A stretch of 5,264 nucleotides of DNA, from assembly GCA_945889545.1 (NCBI GenBank), contig CAMDCC010000219.1, positions 1-5,264 on the forward strand. The letters run 5' to 3'. Below, piece after piece: positions 1 to 5,264 of this stretch (position 1 is the stretch's first letter; each line of letters begins with the position of its first letter). A program made the position numbers and the translations under genes. The notes beneath the pieces are model-generated. The model searched no databases, was not told the origin of the DNA, and saw only the letters and a list, made by a program, of their open reading frames with translations. Origin of the DNA: Bifidobacterium breve. Lineage in GTDB: Bacteria; Actinomycetota; Acidimicrobiia; IMCC26256; PALSA-555.

Positions 1-1
1 G

Positions 2-796
2 GGCACCTGCGTCAACCCAACCGAGGGCAAACCTGTGAGCGCGGGCACGCATCATCCCGGCGTGGAGGTCGGCGACGTGATCGCGCTCGCGATGTCGCAG
101 ATCCTCCCCGACCGATGCGCGCCGCAGACCTACAAGTACGGCGCACCGCGCCAGATGTGGGGCGACCTCGACCCGCGTAGCGGCAAAGCGTTCTTCGATC
201 ATGGCGGCGAGGTGAACGCCGGCTGGGTCAACGCAGTCAAGGGTGTCGACGGCTGGGGCGCGCTCGTTGCGTCGAACGGCAACCTCATCAAGGCATCGGC
301 CGAGATCAACGAGGCGTTGTTCCCGCACATTCTGCGCGACCGCGACTACCTCACCGACTCCGGCGGCGCCGGCAAGTGGCGCGGCGGCCTCGGCAGCCAC
401 TTCGTGAAAGAGGTGCGCACGCCCACGTCGGTCAATCAGTACGTGGTGAACCAACACCACCTCCACCCGGGGATCGCCGGCGGTGAGCCCGGCTCACCCG
501 ACTCGTGCGTGATCAGCGCGGGCACCGAGCGCGAAGTAAAGGTTGCGCCGACGGTTGCCGGCGCACAGATGGAGACCGGCGACCAGCTCGTCTACGAGTT
601 CGGTGGCGGCGGCGGCTGGGGTAATGCGTTCGAGCGCGACCCCGAAGCGGTGCTCGATGATGTGTGGGACGAGTACGTGTCGATTGCAGCCGCCCGCGAC
701 GAGTACGGCGTCGTCATCACCGGCAACCTCGAGGACATGACCCTCGCCCTCGACACCGACGCCACCACCAAGCTCCGCGCCGAGAAGCGGCGGTGA
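2..796 (+). CDS. hyuB: Hydantoinase B/oxoprolinase-family subunit, C-terminal part (5' end outside window)
   Basis: This is the B subunit of a hydantoinase/5-oxoprolinase-type enzyme, a cytoplasmic partner of the HyuA ATPase subunit encoded next. The frame is open to the left edge, and the residues before the GTG at nt 35 read as ordinary protein (GTCVNPTEGKP), so that GTG is an internal valine, not the start. 264 residues are visible; the family usually has about 500-600, so roughly the N-terminal half is missing. Family landmarks, numbered from the first visible residue, are DSGGAGKWRGGLG at 119-131, HPGIAGGEPG at 155-164, the glycine-rich FGGGGGWG at 200-207, then RDPEAV at 212-217 and YGVV at 235-238 near the C terminus, all in the usual order. 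The gene stops 43 nt before the preferred hyuA start, on the same strand, so the two are probably co-transcribed. Family assignment is firm; the substrate (oxoproline, hydantoin, or a ketone carboxylated by acetone/acetophenone carboxylase relatives) is unknown. Confidence 0.93.
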   Translation, partial: GTCVNPTEGKPVSAGTHHPGVEVGDVIALAMSQILPDRCAPQTYKYGAPRQMWGDLDPRSGKAFFDHGGEVNAGWVNAVKGVDGWGALVASNGNLIKASAEINEALFPHILRDRDYLTDSGGAGKWRGGLGSHFVKEVRTPTSVNQYVVNQHHLHPGIAGGEPGSPDSCVISAGTEREVKVAPTVAGAQMETGDQLVYEFGGGGGWGNAFERDPEAVLDDVWDEYVSIAAARDEYGVVITGNLEDMTLALDTDATTKLRAEKRR

Positions 797-801
797 ACCC
801 C

Positions 802-843
802 ATGTTTTGGCGTCAGTTGACCCGAATTCTTCAGGCAAAGTGA
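802..843 (+). other. Possible 13-codon leader ORF between hyuB and hyuA
   Basis: An ATG at 802 opens a 13-residue frame (MFWRQLTRILQAK) ending at TGA 841-843. GGTGA at 792-796, which overlaps the hyuB stop codon, is a reasonable Shine-Dalgarno match 5 nt upstream of this ATG, better than anything before either hyuA start. The TGA overlaps the hyuA GTG (840-842) in a GTGA arrangement, so a ribosome ending here could restart on hyuA. Nearly all of it lies inside the palindromic element, so it may be a chance reading frame. No peptide function is claimed. Confidence 0.25.
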
Positions 844-852
844 CGCCAAAAC
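804..852. repeat. 49-bp palindromic element with perfect 12-bp inverted arms at the hyuB-hyuA junction
   Basis: The left arm GTTTTGGCGTCA (804-815) is the exact reverse complement of the right arm TGACGCCAAAAC (841-852), with 25 nt between them. The centre (816-840) contains GAATTC at 824-829 and is visibly AT-richer than the flanking genes. The pairing stops on both sides: T803/C853 outside and G816/G840 inside do not pair. The right arm runs into hyuA and, with G840, encodes its first residues (MTPKP). In RNA the arms would form a strong hairpin whose loop holds a weak AGG ribosome-binding motif (833-835), with the GTG start at the loop-stem edge. No T-tract follows, so a classical intrinsic terminator is unlikely. 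It could be a dispersed palindromic repeat or a local control hairpin; only one copy is present here. Confidence 0.85.
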
Positions 853-2915
853 CCGGGCTTCGCATCGGTATCGACGTTGGGGGGACGTTCACGGACCTCG
901 TGGCGTTGCGGCCCGACGGGTCGGTGCTGTTGGAGAAGACGCCGACGACGCCAGCCGATCAGTCCGATGGGGTGATGGCCGGGTTGCAACGGCTCGCCGA
1001 GGCCGAAGGTCTCGAGTCGGCCCAGGCGCTGCTCGCGGCGACGGAGTCGATCGTGCACGGCACGACCACGGGCGACAACACCATGATCCAGATGACGGGC
1101 GCGCCCACGGGCTTGATCGTGACGCACGGCTTCCGCGACGAGATCGAGCTGCGGCGTTGCTACAAGGAGGACATCTGGGATCCTTCGTATCCCGCGCCGG
1201 AACCCATCGCCAAGCGCCGCGTCCGTCTCGAAGTGGCCGAGCGCATGACCGCCGAGGGCGAGGTCGATACTCCGCTCGATGAAGACGCGGTCCGGCATGC
1301 GGCGCAACGACTGCGCAAGTTCGGGGTCACGTCGATCGCAGTGGTGTTCCTTCACTCCTATTTGAACGCCACGCACGAGCTCCGTGCGCGAGAGCTCATT
1401 CTCGAGGAGTATCCCGACGTCGAGCTGATCTCGCTGTCGCACGAGGTCTACCCGAAGCCTCCTGAGTTCGAACGCACGTCCACCACCCTCGTGAACGCGT
1501 ACGTCGGACCACCAATCGTTCGCTACCTCGGGCGACTCGAATCACGGCTGCGCGACGCGGGATACGAACGCGAGCTCCTGATCGCCACATCGGCGGGCGG
1601 GGTCGCCACGCCCGCCGCGATCGGTCGCCGCGCAGTGGCCACGATCGGCTCGGGTCCGACCGGTGGCGTGGTCGCTGCGGCGCGCGCCGCGACCGAGGCC
1701 GGACTCGGCGACGTCGTGAGCGTCGACATGGGCGGCACCAGCTACGACGTGTGCCTCATCCGCGACCATCGCCCCGAGCTCAAGAGCGACTGGAACTGGC
1801 GTCACCGGTACTGCATCTCGGTACCGATGGTCGACATCCATGCCGTTGGCGCCGGCGGTGGGTCGATCGCGCGCGTCGAGGCCGGCGCGCTGCACGTCGG
1901 GCCGGAGTCGGCAGGCAGCGAGCCGGGACCGGTCTGCTACGGACGCGGAGGCACCGAGCCCACCGTGACGGACGCCGATCTCGTGCTCGGCCGACTCGAC
2001 CCCGCCGGCTTCTGGGGCGGACGCGCCGCGCTCGATGCCGACAGCGCGCACGTGGCACTCGAGCGGCTCGGCAAGGAGCTGGGGCTCGACGCCGAAGACG
2101 CCGCACTCGCGGTGGCGCGCATCGTCGATGCACACATGACCGATGCGATCCGGCGCGTGCTGTCCCTCGCCGGCGCCGACCCGCGCCGCCTCGACCTGTG
2201 CGCGTTCGGGGGCATGGGTGGGGTGCACGCAACAACCCAAGCAGCCACGCTCGACATGTTGCACGTGCTCCTCCCCCGCGCCGCGTCTGGCTTCTCTGCG
2301 CTCGGGCTGGTCTCGGCTGACCATGTGGTCGACGCCACTCGGAGCGCGTTGAGCAACTGGCGCGAGGTCGATCTCTCCCGGATCAACGCGCTCGCCGACG
2401 ACCTCGAAGCCACCGCACGCAGCGAATTGAGTGCCGCGGGAGTGCCCGACGCACGCGTCCGCCTCGAATGGGTGCTCAACCTCGTGTACCCCGGGCAGAC
2501 GTTCGACAACGCGATCCTGCTCCCGCGCACCGCTGGGAGCCCGATCTCGATGGACGACGTGCAGGCCTGCGTCGACGAGTTCCACCGCCGCAACGAGGAG
2601 GCCCGGCTTATCGAGGCTCGCTCACAAGAGCCGATGGTGCGCGGAGTGCGTCTCATCGCGACGGGCGAGGTGGATCAACCGGCGCGGGTCTCCCTCGAAC
2701 CGTCGACGAAAGCGGCCGAGTCGATCGGCCGACGGCGCGTGCACACCGGCGACGCCGCGCACGACACACCCGTATACGACGGCGAGACGCTGCGCCCCGG
2801 GCCACCAATCGCCGGACCGGCCATCGTGCAGTACCCGTTCACCACGCTCGTACTGCGCCCCGGCGACGCCGCGACGGTCCTCGCGAGCGGCGATGTCCTC
2901 GTAGAGATCGGCTAG
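840..2915 (+). CDS. hyuA: Hydantoinase A/oxoprolinase-family ATPase subunit
   Basis: This is the A subunit, carrying the ATP-binding fold, of a HyuA/HyuB-type enzyme; it acts in the cytoplasm with the product of the preceding gene. From GTG 840 it has 691 residues, a normal family length. Domain order is an N-terminal Hydant_A_N region (about 8-190) beginning with the phosphate-binding LRIGIDVGGTFTDL (7-20) and VHGTTTGDN (72-80); a central hydantoinase_A region (about 205-495) with SAGG (251-254), GSGPTGGV (270-277), DMGGTSYDV (296-304) and VGAGGGSIA (336-344); and a C-terminal region (about 510-691). The motif that is usually GGAGPxHA reads GGMGGVHA here (457-464). I prefer GTG 840 because it places the first motif 6 residues from the N terminus, as is typical; TTG 807 would add 11 residues encoded by a palindromic element. 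The stop overlaps that of the convergent gene. The substrate cannot be assigned; 5-oxoproline, a hydantoin or a ketone carboxylation are the known family options. Confidence 0.94.
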   Translation: MTPKPGLRIGIDVGGTFTDLVALRPDGSVLLEKTPTTPADQSDGVMAGLQRLAEAEGLESAQALLAATESIVHGTTTGDNTMIQMTGAPTGLIVTHGFRDEIELRRCYKEDIWDPSYPAPEPIAKRRVRLEVAERMTAEGEVDTPLDEDAVRHAAQRLRKFGVTSIAVVFLHSYLNATHELRARELILEEYPDVELISLSHEVYPKPPEFERTSTTLVNAYVGPPIVRYLGRLESRLRDAGYERELLIATSAGGVATPAAIGRRAVATIGSGPTGGVVAAARAATEAGLGDVVSVDMGGTSYDVCLIRDHRPELKSDWNWRHRYCISVPMVDIHAVGAGGGSIARVEAGALHVGPESAGSEPGPVCYGRGGTEPTVTDADLVLGRLDPAGFWGGRAALDADSAHVALERLGKELGLDAEDAALAVARIVDAHMTDAIRRVLSLAGADPRRLDLCAFGGMGGVHATTQAATLDMLHVLLPRAASGFSALGLVSADHVVDATRSALSNWREVDLSRINALADDLEATARSELSAAGVPDARVRLEWVLNLVYPGQTFDNAILLPRTAGSPISMDDVQACVDEFHRRNEEARLIEARSQEPMVRGVRLIATGEVDQPARVSLEPSTKAAESIGRRRVHTGDAAHDTPVYDGETLRPGPPIAGPAIVQYPFTTLVLRPGDAATVLASGDVLVEIG

Positions 2916-4588
2916 ATACGCGGGACCTCGTACAAGAGGTCGTCGCCGAACTTCCCGAGGAACTTCAGCGGCTCCGCTCGATCGGGGTTGAGCAAGTCGC
3001 TCCACGGGCCATCCGTCACCGTCGGATGCACCACCACGAAGCGCACGTGCAATCGGCGGAGCAGTTGCAACGCGTCGGCGTCGGGCAATGAGAGCAACCT
3101 GCGCGAATGCCGGAAGTACGACGGCGGTGCGAACCCGGAAAGCCCGTTGAGCGTTCCTCGGTGGTGCTCCGTGGCCCCCAGGATGTTCCCTGGCTGCTCG
3201 AAGTACGTGAGGTCGATCGTGTTGCCGCCCTCGTTGACCGGGAGATAGACCACGGCACCCTTTTCGGGCCGCGCCGCGAGTTCGACATCGACCGGTTTGG
3301 GACGCACTGTCGGGTACTCCCCCCACCCGACGAAGCCCTCCGCGATCAACAGCACGACCGCGACCGCTCCGACGACTACCGACGCGGATCGTGCTGACAC
3401 ACGCGATCGCAGCCAGCCCGCGACCGCGATCGCACCCAAACCCACAAGGAGACCGAGGCCCACGAGTGCGATCAGCCACGCACGACCCGTCGTGCGCAGC
3501 GCATTGAATGGTGGACCCAGCTCGTAGAGGAGCCGATACGGGGCGTACTGGCGCACACCGGTTGATGCGGTGCCTATCGCCAGCACCGTGCCGACCGCGG
3601 TCAAGACAAGACCGACGTTCGCGGCGCGACGACGCTTGCCCACCGAGCGCAGGCCGTAGACGCACCCGATCGCGCCGAGCACAAGGATGGTGACCCCGGG
3701 AAACGTGACGTTCTGCTTTTCGCCCGGCTCGAAGCCGAGCAGATCACCCCACACGACCACGTCGGGGTGTGTCGCGAAGAAGTTGGCGCCCTGCGGGCCA
3801 ACCTCCGAGAGCGGGCGGCGATAGCCGGGCTCGCGCGAGGCCAGCTGGAGGTTTGGGATCGCAAGCGCGAGACCGCACAGCGCGGTGACTGCGAGCGCCG
3901 AGAGCGCCGCGATCACGCCGCGCCGACCGAGCGATCCGAAGCGGCAGACCAGGACGATGCCGGCCGCGACGATGGCGTATGTGCCCGGATAGAACGAAAC
4001 GGTCAGCTGGAAGATAAGGATCGCGGCGAGCGCAACCGCGGGACCACGAACCGAGTCACCGTCGCGAGCGCGGTCGGCGAGCCACCAAGCTGCTGCGGCC
4101 GCGAAGGCAACCCCGGCGCTCGCAGACAGGCTGAGGTTGGCGGTGGTGACTGCACCGAACGGTCCGAACGCGAGCGTTGCACCCGCGACGACTCCTGCGA
4201 GCCGCGATCCCGTAACGAGGCGCGCGAACAGGTACGCGCCCGCTCCCATTGTCGTGAGTCCAATGATGTGGGAGGCGTTCAGCACGCCAAGTGGCGTGAA
4301 GCCGAGCCACCGCAAGGGCAAGGTGGGGATCGCTACACCGAAGAACGTGTCGGAGTACGCGAGCACGCCCTTCTCCGGAAGGAAGATGTTCGCGTTGTAC
4401 GGGTTCTTGCCATGCTCAACGGCGTATTGCACCCAATCGAGGCTCCACGACGTGTACAGCGCGTCGACGAGGTCGCGCGCGCGCGTCTGGAGATGCAGCG
4501 CGAGTGGCCACGTGAAGGCGATCGCCGAGACGAAGAAGCCGCCAAAGACGGCGATCGCCTCGCTCACCACGGCGCGACGTTCGGTCAT
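2912..4588 (-). CDS. Multi-spanning membrane protein, GT-C/YfhO-like putative glycosyltransferase
   Basis: This is a 558-residue integral membrane protein. Hydrophobic segments lie at about 9-29, 82-96, 104-124, 128-146, 154-172, 183-196, 202-217, 223-246, 296-314, 323-341, 368-392 and 401-420, followed by a soluble C-terminal domain (about 421-558). The first loop after the N-terminal helix carries RDLVDALYTSW (38-48) with Asp39 and Asp42, then PYNANIFLPEKGVLAYSD (63-80). This layout matches bacterial GT-C-type proteins, in which acidic residues in the first external loop help bind or activate a lipid-linked sugar donor. The C-terminal domain has HHRGTLNGLSGFAPPSYF (475-492), reminiscent of YfhO-like proteins. 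A role in transferring a sugar to a cell-envelope glycan or lipid is inferred; donor and acceptor are unknown. I chose ATG 4588 over the adjacent TTG 4591 because it overlaps the upstream stop as TGATG. No Shine-Dalgarno motif precedes it, which fits translational coupling. Confidence 0.85.
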   Translation of the reverse strand: MTERRAVVSEAIAVFGGFFVSAIAFTWPLALHLQTRARDLVDALYTSWSLDWVQYAVEHGKNPYNANIFLPEKGVLAYSDTFFGVAIPTLPLRWLGFTPLGVLNASHIIGLTTMGAGAYLFARLVTGSRLAGVVAGATLAFGPFGAVTTANLSLSASAGVAFAAAAAWWLADRARDGDSVRGPAVALAAILIFQLTVSFYPGTYAIVAAGIVLVCRFGSLGRRGVIAALSALAVTALCGLALAIPNLQLASREPGYRRPLSEVGPQGANFFATHPDVVVWGDLLGFEPGEKQNVTFPGVTILVLGAIGCVYGLRSVGKRRRAANVGLVLTAVGTVLAIGTASTGVRQYAPYRLLYELGPPFNALRTTGRAWLIALVGLGLLVGLGAIAVAGWLRSRVSARSASVVVGAVAVVLLIAEGFVGWGEYPTVRPKPVDVELAARPEKGAVVYLPVNEGGNTIDLTYFEQPGNILGATEHHRGTLNGLSGFAPPSYFRHSRRLLSLPDADALQLLRRLHVRFVVVHPTVTDGPWSDLLNPDRAEPLKFLGKFGDDLLYEVPRI

Positions 4589-5264
4589 CAAGCGGGAGGG
4601 GTCTTGCCGATTCGCTCGTAGGCCTCAGCGGGAGTATCCGCCACGTCCTTGTAGATGTGGTGCACGCACCGCTCACCCGCCTTTTCCGGCGGGTACTCGA
4701 TGCTCGACGGCACCTCGCCCCATTCTACTGGCTGAATCTCGTTGTTCACCGAGCAGTGCGCGCAGTACACCCAGAACTCGTCGCGCATGAACGTGCGACC
4801 GCTCTTCTCCTTGAGCTTGAGATAGGCGTGTTCGCCTTCGTACCTGCCGTCGTCGATGAGCTTGCCACCGCTCCCACACTTGAACGACAGCGTGATCTTC
4901 TCGTCGTCTTCCTCGACGTCGACTTCTCCCATGTTGCCGAGCATGGCGCGCGCGATCACCTTCGCCCGAGCCGACGCGGGGAGCGACGCCCACTCCGTGC
5001 CCGTGTTGCGACGAGGGCGCACGAACTCATCGCCAGTCTTGCGCAGCGCGCGCTCGACGGCGTCTTCACCCATCTCCTCACCGATGAATGTGAGGAGGGT
5101 GGTGATCCAGTTGATCGAGTAATCCTTGAGTGCGCTCCACTGATCGACGGCTCGGTCGATGAGCGCGGCTGCTTCGTCAGGATTTCCGCGACCGAGCGCG
5201 ATCTTCGCCTGCTCCCAAAGCGGTGTGCGCATGCGCGCGATGTCGGCCGGAGTGAGCTGGTGCT
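4588..5264 (-). CDS. Uncharacterised four-cysteine protein, putative metal-binding (N terminus may lie outside window)
   Basis: I do not recognise this family with confidence. From the ATG at 5232 the protein has 214 residues and is soluble, with no signal peptide or membrane span. The N-terminal half (about 5-100) looks helical (GNPDEAAALIDRAV, then FIGEEMGEDAVERALRKTGDEF). The C-terminal half looks like a beta-rich domain with the only four cysteines: C119 in FKCGSGGKL, C157 and C160 in YCAHC, and C189 in ERCVHHIYKD. This C-x37-C-x2-C-x28-C spacing suggests a zinc site, with His159, His191 or His192 as extra possible ligands. The frame stays open upstream of 5232 and reads as plausible protein (HQLTPADIAR just before the Met), and no ribosome-binding motif precedes 5232, so the true start is probably beyond the right edge. 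The stop overlaps the next gene's ATG by one base (TGATG), so both are likely made together. A role in metal sensing, RNA/protein binding or catalysis cannot be chosen. Confidence 0.8.
   Translation of the reverse strand, partial: HQLTPADIARMRTPLWEQAKIALGRGNPDEAAALIDRAVDQWSALKDYSINWITTLLTFIGEEMGEDAVERALRKTGDEFVRPRRNTGTEWASLPASARAKVIARAMLGNMGEVDVEEDDEKITLSFKCGSGGKLIDDGRYEGEHAYLKLKEKSGRTFMRDEFWVYCAHCSVNNEIQPVEWGEVPSSIEYPPEKAGERCVHHIYKDVADTPAEAYERIGKTPPA

Noticed and set aside
35..37. GTG as the start of the first + strand gene
   Set aside because: The frame is open to the left edge and codes for family-like sequence before it, and the visible part is only about half of a normal HyuB. It is an internal valine.
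804..852. Reading the palindrome as an intrinsic terminator between hyuB and hyuA
   Set aside because: No T-tract follows the right arm, which is followed by CCGGG and lies in the coding sequence of hyuA.
1542..2585. Long - strand open frame opposite hyuA
   Set aside because: It lacks recognisable motifs and reads as low-order Ala/Arg/Gly/Val/His-rich sequence, typical of the antisense of a GC-rich gene; hyuA here has clear conserved motifs.
2622..3665. Long - strand open frame spanning the end of hyuA and the membrane-protein gene
   Set aside because: It is Arg/Gly/Ala-rich and crosses the boundary of two well-supported genes in another frame, so it is a composition shadow.
4474..4485. Twelve-base alternating CG run, (CG)6, with Z-DNA potential
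   Set aside because: It is explained by Arg-Ala-Arg codons in a GC-rich gene and shows no other associated signal.
4589..4591. TTG 4591 as the start of the membrane-protein gene
   Set aside because: It is directly followed by an ATG at 4588 that overlaps the upstream stop by one base, a common and stronger start arrangement.
3767..4621. Long + strand open frame opposite the membrane-protein gene
   Set aside because: It is an Arg/Glu-rich, motif-free antisense frame; the opposing frame has coherent membrane helices and family motifs.

Overview
The window is uniformly GC-rich, coding-dense DNA with strongly G/C-ending codons. It looks like a high-GC bacterium, most likely an actinobacterium. 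That placement rests on composition and protein style only; no rRNA or other phylogenetic marker is present.

Layout. On the + strand are the 3' part of a hydantoinase B/oxoprolinase-family gene (hyuB-like, cut by the left edge) and, 43 nt later, a complete hydantoinase A/oxoprolinase gene (hyuA-like). HyuA and HyuB normally work together as an ATP-dependent enzyme opening or carboxylating a small substrate (5-oxoproline, hydantoins, acetone or acetophenone type). The substrate cannot be read from this sequence. On the - strand, meeting hyuA tail to tail, is a two-gene unit transcribed right to left. Its first gene encodes a soluble protein of unrecognised family with exactly four Cys in a zinc-ribbon-like arrangement; its frame stays open to the right edge. 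The second encodes a multi-spanning membrane protein resembling GT-C/YfhO-like membrane glycosyltransferases. These two overlap by one base (TGATG), so their translation is probably coupled.

The most unusual structure is at the hyuB-hyuA junction. A 49-bp element (804-852) has perfect 12-bp inverted arms, GTTTTGGCGTCA / TGACGCCAAAAC, around a 25-nt AT-richer centre. It fills most of the intergenic gap and runs into hyuA. Both plausible hyuA start codons (TTG 807, GTG 840) lie inside it, and no in-frame ATG, GTG or TTG follows before the nucleotide-binding motif. The element also holds a 13-codon ORF whose stop overlaps the GTG start. It may be a small dispersed palindromic repeat that has captured the start of hyuA, a translational control hairpin, or both.

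The stop codons of hyuA and the membrane-protein gene share one palindromic CTAG, so there is no intergenic terminator. No tRNA, rRNA, CRISPR array, insertion sequence or phage gene was seen, and no gene-free stretch exceeds 300 bases.
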